10,649 nt of DNA, taken from positions 1 to 10,649 of the forward strand of contig NZ_JAKDJU010000105.1 of assembly GCF_030453725.1 (NCBI RefSeq), written 5' to 3'. Under the pieces are notes generated by a model. It ran no database searches, had not been told where the DNA came from, and worked only from the letters and a program-made list of their open reading frames with translations. Shown here one piece after another: positions 1-6,412 of this stretch (within the stretch, counting starts at the first letter, position 1; each line of letters begins with the position of its first letter). This DNA is from Brevibacterium picturae (GTDB lineage Bacteria > Actinomycetota > Actinomycetes > Actinomycetales > Brevibacteriaceae). The translations under genes and the position numbers were made by a program.

Positions 1-175
1 GGGCCACTCCGCCCTGAGCGCGGATGTCCGCGGGGACGCGTTCGAGCGCCATGACTGCCGAGGCTCCGGCGGCCTCCGCGATGCGTGCCTGCTCCTCATT
101 GACGACGTCCATGATGACGCCGCCCTTGAGCATCTGTGCCAGTCCGGTATTGAGCAGGGTCTGTGTCTGTGTCAT
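1..175 (-). CDS. pdxS: Pyridoxal 5'-phosphate synthase lyase subunit PdxS (N-terminal part, runs off the window)
   Basis: PdxS is the synthase subunit of the DXP-independent vitamin B6 pathway. It condenses ribose 5-phosphate, glyceraldehyde 3-phosphate and ammonia (supplied by the PdxT glutaminase) into PLP, in the cytoplasm. Only the first 58 residues are in the window. The reverse-strand translation reads MTQTQTLLNTGLAQ and then contains the family's hallmark start, with LKGGVIMDVV at residues 16-25 and VMALERVPADIRAQGG at about 42-57. The Asp in this first strand (MDV) is the conserved one that binds the ribose phosphate substrate. The ATG at 173-175 is preceded by a GGAAAG Shine-Dalgarno sequence at normal spacing. 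The gene is divergent from the MocR-type regulator at 320, the usual place for PdxR. The identification is near certain; pdxT would be expected beyond the window edge. Confidence 0.95.
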   Translation of the reverse strand, partial: MTQTQTLLNTGLAQMLKGGVIMDVVNEEQARIAEAAGASAVMALERVPADIRAQGGVA

Positions 176-319
176 TGTCGTGCTTTCCGTTCGTGGTGAG
201 CCCGAATGTGCGGGCGAGGTGATCGGTGAGAACGGCCGTTCACCACAAGACTAGATCCATATGTGGCTCAACATGAGTGCCAGAAAACATGAAAAGTTTT
301 AGGCCAGTATGATCGACGC
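176..319. promoter_or_regulatory. Divergent pdxS/pdxR control region
   Basis: This 144-bp intergenic region must hold both promoters. Its AT-rich core is at about 250-313. A self-complementary stretch GAACGGCCGTTC (230-241) and a small GCCCG/CGGGC hairpin (200-204 with 211-215) lie in what would be the pdxS leader. A possible pdxS -10 (TATGGA on the minus strand, about 256-261) sits inside the candidate operator, with no convincing -35. That would fit a promoter that needs an activator, as PdxR is in Corynebacterium glutamicum. The promoter assignments here are inference. Confidence 0.6.
252..292. promoter_or_regulatory. Candidate PdxR operator: inverted half-sites plus direct repeat AACATGA
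   Basis: Two facing half-sites meet at 260/261: TAGATCCAT (252-260; ATGGATCTA when read on the minus strand) and ATGTGGCTCA (261-270). From memory, the C. glutamicum PdxR site contains a GTGG-CTA type core, which both halves loosely resemble. A direct repeat AACATGA follows at 270-276 and 286-292, 16 bp apart. Direct repeats are common in MocR-type operators. The elements overlap the -35 area of the pdxR promoter and the probable pdxS promoter. The repeats are visible in the sequence; binding by PdxR is inferred from the divergent arrangement. Confidence 0.4.
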
Positions 320-320
320 A
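308..320 (+). promoter_or_regulatory. pdxR -10 element, probable leaderless start
   Basis: TATGAT at 308-313 is a near-consensus -10 hexamer. The expected transcription start is about 7 nt downstream, which falls on the A of the pdxR ATG (320). No Shine-Dalgarno sequence precedes that ATG. Both facts point to a leaderless mRNA, which is common in actinobacteria. The -35 position has no recognisable hexamer and overlaps the AACATGA repeat, so autoregulation is plausible. Confidence 0.5.
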
Positions 321-1750
321 TGTCACCAGCACATCGCGGCGCTCAGCCTTCGGCACCGGCGGGAACGGTCCTGCCCCGAGCCGATGGCATCGCGCTGCCC
401 ATCGACATTGACCGCGAGGTGTCCATTCCGCTGCCTGACCAATTGGTGGCGGAGATCAGGAGACTCATCGCCGCTGGAGCAGTTCGCCCCGGTGAGCCGG
501 TGCCCGCCAGCAGACGTCTGGCCGCTTACCTCGATGTCTCCCGTGGGACCGTCGAGACCGCGTACGCCCAACTCGTCGTCGAAGGGTTCCTCACCACGGC
601 TGAACGCTCGGCGACACGGGTGAACCCGGAGCTGCCGAGCACGCCGCGCACACGGAATCCAGGTATGCGCCCACCACAGGTTCCACGCCGCAGGTTGCGC
701 AGCTTCGTCGATCTGCGTCCCGGCTTCGGCGGCGACAACCCCCTGCAGGAGCCCGCCTTTCGCAGAGCATGGCGCGATTCGCTCGACATCGACCCCGGCC
801 CGATCGATCCGCTGGGGCAGCCGCAGACCAGATGGGCGATCGCCGATCACTTGCGCCTGACGCGGGGGATGAGCGTCGACCCCGATGACATCATCCTCAC
901 CAGCGGGTCCCGTGATGGGCTGCGCCTGCTCCTGACAACGGGTGTCGAGGGTGCGATCGGTGTTGAGAACCCGGGGTTTCCGGGACTGCGCCAGGCCATG
1001 TCCGATCGCGATCTCCTCCCCATAGACACGACGCACCTGCCCGACGACACCGCTGACAACCTCGGCGCTGTCGTCGTGACCCCCAATCATCAGTTCCCGC
1101 ACGGGACGACCATGCCCATCGACCGGCGGGTGCGACTCCTGGAATGGGCGCAGGCGACCGGCGTCATCGTCATCGAAGACGACTACGACAGCGAAGCCCG
1201 CTACGCCCGCACAGTGGTACCCACCCTCTACGACCTCGCTGTCTCCACGGACGCACCGGCACAGGTGGTCCACATCGGCACATTCTCAACCCTGCTGACA
1301 TCGGCTGTCTCCACCGGTTACATCATCGCCCATGGAGACCTCGGCCACCGCCTGGGCGCGATGCGCACCGCCTTGGGGCCGGCGTTCTCTCCGGTGATGC
1401 AGACTGCGATCGCGTCCTACCTCAGTTCTGGAGGGCTGCGTCGCAGAATCTCCCGCGGGCGGCGCAGGCTCAGAGCCGCCGAGGCGGTCGTGGCCGAAGT
1501 CGGTGACATTCCCGGACTCGTCCACGAAGGGCGAACGCTCGTCATCGAATCGACCGAATCCATCGCCGCCCGACTGCGCACCGAGCTGGCCGAGCGGGGG
1601 ATCCTCGTGGCCTCATTGGCAGCGGGCTGGAGTGCCGACAGCGATGTCAGACACGGCATCGTCATCGCCCATTCGAATGTGGAGGCCGCAGCGCTCAGGC
1701 AGGCGCTGGAGACCGTGCAGTCACTGTTGGGCGAGTCTGACCGGAGGTGA
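320..1750 (+). CDS. pdxR: MocR/GntR-family regulator, probable PdxR, lacking any lysine
   Basis: MocR regulators join a GntR-type winged helix to a fold-type I aminotransferase-like domain that normally binds PLP as an aldimine. Here the DNA-binding domain spans about residues 36-102, with PLPDQLVAEIRRLIAAGAV and PASRRLAAYLDVSRGTVETAY recognisable. The aminotransferase-like domain follows from about 130 to the end, with PNHQFPHGTTMPIDRR (255-270) and EDDYDSEARY (286-295) well conserved. The family's GTFSK PLP-lysine motif reads GTFSTLL (320-326), so Thr324 replaces the lysine. The whole 476-residue protein contains no lysine. The C-terminal subdomain also lacks the usual GLH motif. The start at 320 fits the -10 at 308. 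The divergent pdxS supports a role in vitamin B6 control. As activator of pdxS it would match C. glutamicum PdxR, but ligand sensing here must differ from the standard model or may be lost. Confidence 0.88.
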   Translation: MSPAHRGAQPSAPAGTVLPRADGIALPIDIDREVSIPLPDQLVAEIRRLIAAGAVRPGEPVPASRRLAAYLDVSRGTVETAYAQLVVEGFLTTAERSATRVNPELPSTPRTRNPGMRPPQVPRRRLRSFVDLRPGFGGDNPLQEPAFRRAWRDSLDIDPGPIDPLGQPQTRWAIADHLRLTRGMSVDPDDIILTSGSRDGLRLLLTTGVEGAIGVENPGFPGLRQAMSDRDLLPIDTTHLPDDTADNLGAVVVTPNHQFPHGTTMPIDRRVRLLEWAQATGVIVIEDDYDSEARYARTVVPTLYDLAVSTDAPAQVVHIGTFSTLLTSAVSTGYIIAHGDLGHRLGAMRTALGPAFSPVMQTAIASYLSSGGLRRRISRGRRRLRAAEAVVAEVGDIPGLVHEGRTLVIESTESIAARLRTELAERGILVASLAAGWSADSDVRHGIVIAHSNVEAAALRQALETVQSLLGESDRR

Positions 1751-1766
1751 TCGGACAGGGTAGATT
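1737..1766 (+). promoter_or_regulatory. Possible promoter of the small membrane protein
   Basis: CTGACC (1737-1742) and TAGATT (1761-1766) are separated by 18 bp and resemble a sigma-70 type -35/-10 pair. The pair overlaps the last codons of pdxR. The predicted start near 1773 would leave a leader of only about 9-12 nt before the ATG. The hexamers are visible; their function is inferred. Confidence 0.3.
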
Positions 1767-1781
1767 GAGTAGGATCGGGGG

Positions 1782-2180
1782 ATGATGAAATTCGGGTTCG
1801 TCGCCGATGGCGTCGTCAAAATGCTCGTCGCGGTCGCACTCTGCGCCTTTCTTCCCGCAGTCGAATCATTCCTGCTCGCACCCAGGTGGTTGGCGATCGC
1901 TGCGATCGTCCTGCTTTTCCTCAGCGGCGCCACGGAGATCTCCTACGGTGCCCGCAAGGGGCAGAAGAGCTACGTGAAGTACCTGGCGATCTTCGACTCG
2001 CTGTGGGTGGTCTCGACGATCATGGCCGTGATCTTCGCCGTCGTCGACAGCCCGGCTGCAGGCTACGTCTGGTTCGGCTTCATGGGACTCGGTTCGCTGG
2101 GCATCGCCGTGATCTTCACCACCGGGGCGAACGGTCCCGATTTCGCCGACGAGCCTTCTGACGGCACTTCAATCGAGTGA
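1782..2180 (+). CDS. Small four-helix membrane protein of unknown function
   Basis: I do not recognise a family. The 132-residue protein has four hydrophobic segments, at about residues 7-29, 37-55, 67-88 and 94-114. A short basic loop (ARKGQKSYVK, 57-66) lies between helices 2 and 3. The C-terminal tail is acidic and hydrophilic (GPDFADEPSDGTSIE). By the positive-inside rule the basic loop is cytoplasmic, so both termini would lie on the outer face; the short N-terminus gives little independent support. Two ATG codons in a row (1782 and 1785) are possible starts, behind AGGATCGGGG. It begins 31 bp after pdxR on the same strand and may have its own promoter. It converges on the phosphopantetheinyl transferase gene with a 14-bp gap and no obvious terminator. 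Codon use matches the neighbours, so it is very likely a real gene. Confidence 0.8.
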   Translation: MMKFGFVADGVVKMLVAVALCAFLPAVESFLLAPRWLAIAAIVLLFLSGATEISYGARKGQKSYVKYLAIFDSLWVVSTIMAVIFAVVDSPAAGYVWFGFMGLGSLGIAVIFTTGANGPDFADEPSDGTSIE

Positions 2181-2194
2181 CTGAACGCGAACAC

Positions 2195-2839
2195 TCACCG
2201 GTTGAATGCGATGGCGGCGTGGTAGTCCGCAGGCAGCCCCGACTCCAGGTCGAAGATCTCGATGTCCGGGTGCGGGGAGTCGGGTGACGCGCCCGTACCG
2301 ATGTAGTCCATTCCCGGATCTCGAGCCAGTCCTGTGCTCAGGGCCTTGAGGAAGGCTTCCTTGCGAGCCCAGACACGCACGAAGTCGGTGGCCAGATCGG
2401 ACTGTGGGCCCTGTTCGAGTTCGGCTCGCTCCTTCGGGTGCAGCAGCGACATCGCCTCGGCGGCCACTGCGTGTTCGGGCACCGCTTCAAGATCCACGCC
2501 GATGGGATCGTCGGCGACGGCCACGAGGACCAGGCGCCTGGCCCGGGTGACGGAGAATTCGCATTCCTCGACTCGCGGCTTTCCTGCCGAGTCCAGGCGG
2601 ATTTCGATGTCGTCCGGATCACGGTCCAGGTGCGTGCCGAGGACGTGGCGGAGGATGACTCGACCTGCGGCCCAGGTGGCAGCCGCATCGGGTTCGAACT
2701 CGCTCGCATAATTCATCTCCTGCTTCGTCAGCGAGGAGAGGTCGATGCGCGCCCATTCGGCCTCGGCATCGGTGTCGGCGAGGACGATGGTGGAATCGAG
2801 CTGAGTGGGCAGAAGGGTGAAACCGGGGTGGGATTCCAT
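2195..2839 (-). CDS. 4'-phosphopantetheinyl transferase superfamily protein (Sfp type)
   Basis: Enzymes of this family move the 4'-phosphopantetheine arm from coenzyme A to a serine of carrier proteins in fatty acid, polyketide or nonribosomal peptide synthesis, with Mg2+, in the cytoplasm. In this 214-residue protein the family motifs appear in order: GKPRVEE (86-92), IGVDLEAV (113-120) with metal ligands Asp116 and Glu118, and WARKEAFLKALSTGL (157-171) with Glu161 as the third acidic ligand. The usual N-x-SHS motif before the GVD strand reads FSVTRAR (95-101), so the CoA-contacting histidine is replaced by arginine. The start is 3 nt after the lapA stop (TGA-TAC-ATG) and has no good ribosome binding site, which suggests translational coupling to lapA. 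The partner carrier protein cannot be told. It could be a secondary PPTase beside the AcpS of the cell. Confidence 0.85.
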   Translation of the reverse strand: MESHPGFTLLPTQLDSTIVLADTDAEAEWARIDLSSLTKQEMNYASEFEPDAAATWAAGRVILRHVLGTHLDRDPDDIEIRLDSAGKPRVEECEFSVTRARRLVLVAVADDPIGVDLEAVPEHAVAAEAMSLLHPKERAELEQGPQSDLATDFVRVWARKEAFLKALSTGLARDPGMDYIGTGASPDSPHPDIEIFDLESGLPADYHAAIAFNR

Positions 2840-2842
2840 GTA

Positions 2843-3292
2843 TCAGCGGCCCAGAGCCTTCTTGATCTTCTTGAGTCGGCGGCTGAGCACGAAGATGCGC
2901 ACGGATCCGATGATGCCGGCGATGAAGATGCCGCCGATCGCGGCGAAGAGCATGGCAACGCCCAACGGCAGCTGGAACTGCCATCCGAAGTACTGGAAGT
3001 CGGCGGGGACGTTGTTCTGCAGAATGAAGATGAGCAGGAGGACGACGATCACGGCGCCGAGTATGAGGGAGATCCACATTCCGGCGGACATCCCCGACCC
3101 GCCCTTGAGCTGGGACAGGTCGGCGTTCTTGCCGGCAGGAGTCGGTTCCTGCTGAGTCGGGTCGGTCTGCTGTGTCGGTTCGACTTCTCGGGTGTCCCCG
3201 GTGGTCGAATCCTCGTCGCCGAGCAGGGACTGCGTCTCGGCCAGCAGCTCGTCGGGCGATTGGGATTCGCCACGGGGGTCTTGAGTACTCAT
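2843..3292 (-). CDS. LapA/DUF1049 domain membrane protein
   Basis: This 149-residue protein has a hydrophilic N-terminal region of about 70 residues rich in Q, T, P, D and E, then two membrane helices (about 72-92 and 107-133), and a strongly basic tail (SRRLKKIKKALGR, 137-149). The helix, QNN (92-94) turn, short hydrophobic-aromatic strand and second helix make up the DUF1049 pattern named after E. coli LapA. In proteobacteria LapA takes part in LPS assembly; actinobacteria have no LPS, so that role does not carry over and the function here is unknown. The start codon lies inside a strong inverted repeat downstream of icd and has only a weak Shine-Dalgarno sequence. The gene is followed after 3 nt by the phosphopantetheinyl transferase, so the two are probably cotranscribed. 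Confidence 0.8.
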   Translation of the reverse strand: MSTQDPRGESQSPDELLAETQSLLGDEDSTTGDTREVEPTQQTDPTQQEPTPAGKNADLSQLKGGSGMSAGMWISLILGAVIVVLLLIFILQNNVPADFQYFGWQFQLPLGVAMLFAAIGGIFIAGIIGSVRIFVLSRRLKKIKKALGR

Positions 3293-3325
3293 GCGCCCAT
3301 CATAGTCGCTGATGGGCGCATGAGT
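3287..3325 (-). terminator. Perfect 16-bp stem-loop between icd and lapA, over the lapA start
   Basis: Bases 3287-3302 and 3310-3325 are exact reverse complements, leaving a 7-nt loop (3303-3309). The structure begins 13 bp past the icd stop codon, where an intrinsic terminator would sit. No U-run follows it in the minus direction; the next bases encode the start of lapA. The 3' arm of the RNA carries the lapA AUG (3290-3292) and its GAUGGGCG upstream region, so folding would hide the start in any icd read-through transcript. It may act as a weak or factor-assisted terminator, an RNA end-stabiliser for icd, a translation block for lapA, or a DNA operator. The stem is certain; its role is inferred. 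Confidence 0.55.
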
Positions 3326-3338
3326 GAGGTGATTCGGA

Positions 3339-5567
3339 TCAGACCTTTGCGCTCAGGGAGGCGATGATCTCATTGAGCGTTGCGGAGGGACGCATGGCCG
3401 AGTCGAGTTTGGCCTCATTCGGGTAGTAGTAGCCGCCCAGGTCGACCGGGTTGCCCTGCACCTCGAGGAGTTCGGTCGAGATCGTCTCTGCGTTGGTCTC
3501 CAGCGCTTCGGCAACAGGCGTGATGGCCTCGGCCAGGGGCTCATCCGTGGTCTGGGAGGCCAGCTCCTGCGCCCAGTAGAGCGTGAGGTAGAAATGGCTG
3601 CCACGGTTGTCGATCTCACCGACCTTGCGTGAGGGCGACTTGTTCTCTTCGAGGAACTTGCCGGTCGCGGCATCGAGCGTGTCGGCGAGAACTCCGGCAC
3701 GGGCATTGCCGTGGACGTTGAACTCGTGACGGAATGATTCGGCCAGAGCGAGGAACTCACCGAGCGAATCCCAGCGGAGGTGGTTCTCCTCGATCAGCTG
3801 CTGGACGTGCTTCGGTGCCGAACCTCCGGCACCCGTTTCGAACAGACCGCCACCGGCGATGAGAGGAACCACGGAGAGCATCTTGGCAGAGGTGCCCAGT
3901 TCCAGGATCGGGAACAGATCGGTGTTGTAATCGCGCAGGACGTTGCCGGTCACCGAGATGGTGTCCTTGCCCTTCCGAATGCGATCGATCGAGAACTGGG
4001 TCGCCTCGATCGGGTTCATGATCCGGATGTCGAGGCCCTCGGTGTCATGATCGCCCAGGTACTCTTCGACCTTGGCCTTGAGGTTGCGGTCATGCGCGCG
4101 GGTCTCATCCAGCCAGAACACGGCTGGGGTTTCGGACAGGCGGGCGCGGGTGACTGCCAGCTTGACCCAGTCGCGGACGGGGACGTCCTTCGTCTGGCAG
4201 GCGCGCCAGATGTCACCGGCGGCGACGTTGTGGCTCAGCAGAACTTCACCGGCGGAGTTGACGACCTCGACGACGCCGTCCTGGGCGATCTCGAAGGTCT
4301 TGTCGTGGCTGCCGTATTCCTCGGCCTTCTGGGCCATGAGTCCGACGTTGGGAACCGTGCCCATCGTGGTCGGATCGAAGGCGCCGTTGGCACGGCAGTC
4401 CTCGATCACGGCCTGGTAGACACCGGCGTAGGAGGAGTCGGGGATGACGGCCAGGGCGTCCTGGGTTGCGTCGTCCTTGTTCCACATCTTGCCGCCAACG
4501 CGGATCATCGCAGGCATCGAGGCATCGACGATGACGTCGGAGGGCACGTGCAGGTTGGTGATTCCCTTGTCCGAGTCGACCATGGCCAAGGAGGGGCCTT
4601 CGTCCATGCCCTTCTCGAACCCGGCCTTGACGCCGGCGGCCACATCGGCAGGGAGGGCGTCGAGCCCGCCGAGGATGGCGGCCAGCCCGTTGTCGGAGGT
4701 CAGTCCCGCCTCGGCGAGGGCGACACCGTATTCGGAGTAGACCTCGGGGAAGAACGCCTCGATGACGTGACCGAAGAGAATCGGGTCGGAGACCTTCATC
4801 ATGGTGGCCTTGAGGTGCACGGAGAACAGGATGCCCTCGTCCTTGGCCCGTGCGATCTGCGCCTTGAGGAACTTGTGGAGTTCGGCCACATCCATCTTGG
4901 TGGCGTCGAGGACCTCGTCGGCGAGGACGGGCAGCGCTTCCTTGAGCACGACGGTCTCGCCCGCCGCGGGGCGCAGGCGGATCTGCAGGGTGTCATCGGC
5001 CGGGATGACGACGGACTTCTCGTTGTCACGGAAGTCACCGGAGGCCATGGTGGCGACGTTGGTCTTCGAGTCCGAGGACCAATCACCCATCGAATGGGGG
5101 TGGGCCTTCGCGAAGTTCTTCACTGCCTGCGGGGCGCGACGGTCGGAGTTGCCCTCACGCAGGACCGGATTGACGGCCGAGCCCTTGGCCTTGTCGTAGC
5201 GGGCCTTGGCGTCGCGTTCATCATCGGTGGTCGGCTCGTCCGGGTAGTCGGGCAGTTCATAGCCCTGGGACTGGAGCTCGGCGATGGTGGCCTTGAGCTG
5301 GGGGACAGAGGCCGAGATGTTGGGCAGTTTGATGATGTTGGCTTCGGGCGCCTTGGCCAGCTCGCCCAACTCCGACAGAGAATCGGGGACCTGCTGGTCG
5401 GACGGGAGGCGATCGGTGAACTGCGCCAGCACACGCGCGGCGAGAGAGATGTCGCGAGTCTCGACCTCGACACCCGCCGAGGTGGCGAATGCTTCGATGA
5501 TCGGCTTGAGCGAGTACGTCGCCAGAAGAGGCGCTTCATCGGTGCGCGTATAAATGATTTTGGCCAT
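3339..5567 (-). CDS. icd: Isocitrate dehydrogenase, NADP-dependent, monomeric type
   Basis: This enzyme oxidises and decarboxylates isocitrate to 2-oxoglutarate with reduction of NADP+, with Mn2+ or Mg2+, in the TCA cycle. At 742 residues it has the length of the monomeric IDH class (about 740), unlike the roughly 400-residue dimeric enzymes. Recognisable signatures are KIIYTRTDEAPLLATYSL at the N-terminus, LPNISASVPQL (81-91), and GSAVNPVLREGNSDRRAP (129-146). The last holds Ser130, Asn133, Arg137 and Arg143, matching the isocitrate-binding Ser132/Asn135/Arg139/Arg145 of the Azotobacter enzyme. The stretch NTDLFPILELGTSAKMLS and the following glycine-rich loop are also typical. The ATG at 5565-5567 has a GGAG about 12 nt upstream. 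The gene reads as intact. It is divergent from tdk, and the stem-loop follows it. Confidence 0.97.
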   Translation of the reverse strand: MAKIIYTRTDEAPLLATYSLKPIIEAFATSAGVEVETRDISLAARVLAQFTDRLPSDQQVPDSLSELGELAKAPEANIIKLPNISASVPQLKATIAELQSQGYELPDYPDEPTTDDERDAKARYDKAKGSAVNPVLREGNSDRRAPQAVKNFAKAHPHSMGDWSSDSKTNVATMASGDFRDNEKSVVIPADDTLQIRLRPAAGETVVLKEALPVLADEVLDATKMDVAELHKFLKAQIARAKDEGILFSVHLKATMMKVSDPILFGHVIEAFFPEVYSEYGVALAEAGLTSDNGLAAILGGLDALPADVAAGVKAGFEKGMDEGPSLAMVDSDKGITNLHVPSDVIVDASMPAMIRVGGKMWNKDDATQDALAVIPDSSYAGVYQAVIEDCRANGAFDPTTMGTVPNVGLMAQKAEEYGSHDKTFEIAQDGVVEVVNSAGEVLLSHNVAAGDIWRACQTKDVPVRDWVKLAVTRARLSETPAVFWLDETRAHDRNLKAKVEEYLGDHDTEGLDIRIMNPIEATQFSIDRIRKGKDTISVTGNVLRDYNTDLFPILELGTSAKMLSVVPLIAGGGLFETGAGGSAPKHVQQLIEENHLRWDSLGEFLALAESFRHEFNVHGNARAGVLADTLDAATGKFLEENKSPSRKVGEIDNRGSHFYLTLYWAQELASQTTDEPLAEAITPVAEALETNAETISTELLEVQGNPVDLGGYYYPNEAKLDSAMRPSATLNEIIASLSAKV

Positions 5568-5707
5568 GGTGATGGACTACTCCACATCGTCTCGGGGTTT
5601 GACCTCACCATCCTACCGTTGCCGCCGATGGGCCCAGCTTCCCGGTAGGGTTCTGTCTCGTCACAGACAACACGACAATCATCACGAACGACAGAGAGAG
5701 GACGAAG
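5568..5707. promoter_or_regulatory. Divergent icd/tdk promoter region
   Basis: This 140-bp gene-free stretch separates the two start codons. On the minus strand TAGGAT (5610-5615) is a fair -10 for icd and gives a leader of about 35 nt; no clear -35 is seen. On the plus strand TAGGGT (5646-5651) is a weak -10 candidate for tdk. A short hairpin TCTGT/ACAGA (5652-5656 with 5663-5667) would fall at the start of the tdk transcript. The tdk ribosome binding site GAGGA is at 5698-5702, 5 nt before the GTG. The promoter assignments are tentative. Confidence 0.4.
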
Positions 5708-6349
5708 GTGGCAAAGCTCTACTTCCGTTACGGGGCGATGAATTCCGGAAAGTCGACCGCTCTCCTGCAGGCCGCCTTCAACTACGAGGAGCGCGGCCAG
5801 CGAGTCCTGCTGGCCAAACCCCACATCGACACGAAGGGCGTCGGCGAGATCGTCTCCCGTCTCGGTGTCACCCGCGAGGTCGACTTCCTCATCCCCGCAG
5901 GCTCCGACGTGGAGACCATCTACCGCGAGCACGCGGACTATGTCGATCATGATGCCCTGCTCGAATCAATTGACACACCGAAACCGCACGTTGCCTGTCT
6001 GCTCATCGACGAGGCCCAGTTCCTCGAACCGATCCAGGTCGATTCGCTCATGCGCATCGCCACCAACGCCTCGGTGCCGGTGATGTGCTACGGCATCCGC
6101 ACCGACTTCCGCACCAAGGCCTTTCCCGGCTCGGCCCGCCTGCTTGAGATTGCTCACACTCTCGAGGAACTCAAGACCATCTGTCGCTGCGGTCGCAAGG
6201 CCATGTTCAACGGCCGCCTCGTCGATGGGCGATTCATCTTCGACGGTGACCAGGTGGCCATCGACGGAAACGCCGTGACCTATGAATCACTGTGCCCACG
6301 CTGTTATCTCCAGTTCTCCGGCGGTAGGCTGAGTGCGGTGGTCTCCTGA
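5708..6349 (+). CDS. tdk: Thymidine kinase (type II, zinc-binding)
   Basis: Thymidine kinase phosphorylates thymidine to dTMP with ATP in the pyrimidine salvage pathway. The 213-residue protein begins with a P-loop GAMNSGKST (9-17). It then carries DEAQF (101-105), whose Glu102 is the expected catalytic base, and YGIRTDFRTKAFPGS (128-142), the family segment around the thymidine-binding lasso. The structural zinc site is complete, with CRC at 159-161 and CPRC at 196-199 giving four cysteines. The start is GTG at 5708, chosen for the GAGGA 5 nt before it and because the family's N-terminal strand begins right there. The gene heads a run of five genes on the plus strand. A 63-bp gap with imperfect repeats follows before the next gene. 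Confidence 0.96.
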   Translation: MAKLYFRYGAMNSGKSTALLQAAFNYEERGQRVLLAKPHIDTKGVGEIVSRLGVTREVDFLIPAGSDVETIYREHADYVDHDALLESIDTPKPHVACLLIDEAQFLEPIQVDSLMRIATNASVPVMCYGIRTDFRTKAFPGSARLLEIAHTLEELKTICRCGRKAMFNGRLVDGRFIFDGDQVAIDGNAVTYESLCPRCYLQFSGGRLSAVVS

Positions 6350-6404
6350 CCTTCGTACATCCCTCCTGACCTCGAACATCTCATCTGATCTCGAACCTTC
6401 CTAG
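6346..6404 (+). repeat. Three imperfect tandem repeats of 19-20 bp after tdk
   Basis: Units start at 6346, 6366 and 6385. Each begins CTGAC or CTGAT and continues with a C/T-rich (CTTCG or CTCGAA) then CAT or CTT pattern. The first unit overlaps the tdk stop codon and the last runs into the AGGAG ribosome binding site of the hydrolase (6403-6407). The similarity can be seen by eye, most clearly between units 1 and 2. The array probably arose by duplication and may be only a spacer. Confidence 0.5.
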
Positions 6405-6412
6405 GAGTTCTC

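Noticed and set aside
230..241. Palindrome GAACGGCCGTTC as the PdxR operator
   Set aside because: It is GC-rich, lies within the probable pdxS leader and away from the pdxR promoter core; the AT-rich repeats at 252-292 are better placed. A leader role remains possible.
24..254. Short plus-strand open frame at the window start
   Set aside because: It lies antisense to pdxS and across the divergent control region; the pdxS match is clear.
323..1273. 316-codon minus-strand open frame antisense to pdxR
   Set aside because: It is the shadow of the MocR gene, whose conserved motifs settle the coding strand.
2438..3367. 309-codon plus-strand open frame antisense to the PPTase and lapA
   Set aside because: It covers two well-supported minus-strand genes, and its translation is of low complexity without domain features.
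3780..5648. 622-codon open frame on the plus strand, antisense to icd
   Set aside because: It mirrors icd, whose family match is full length and certain. Long antisense open frames are expected in high-GC genes with biased third positions, and its translation shows no recognisable domain.
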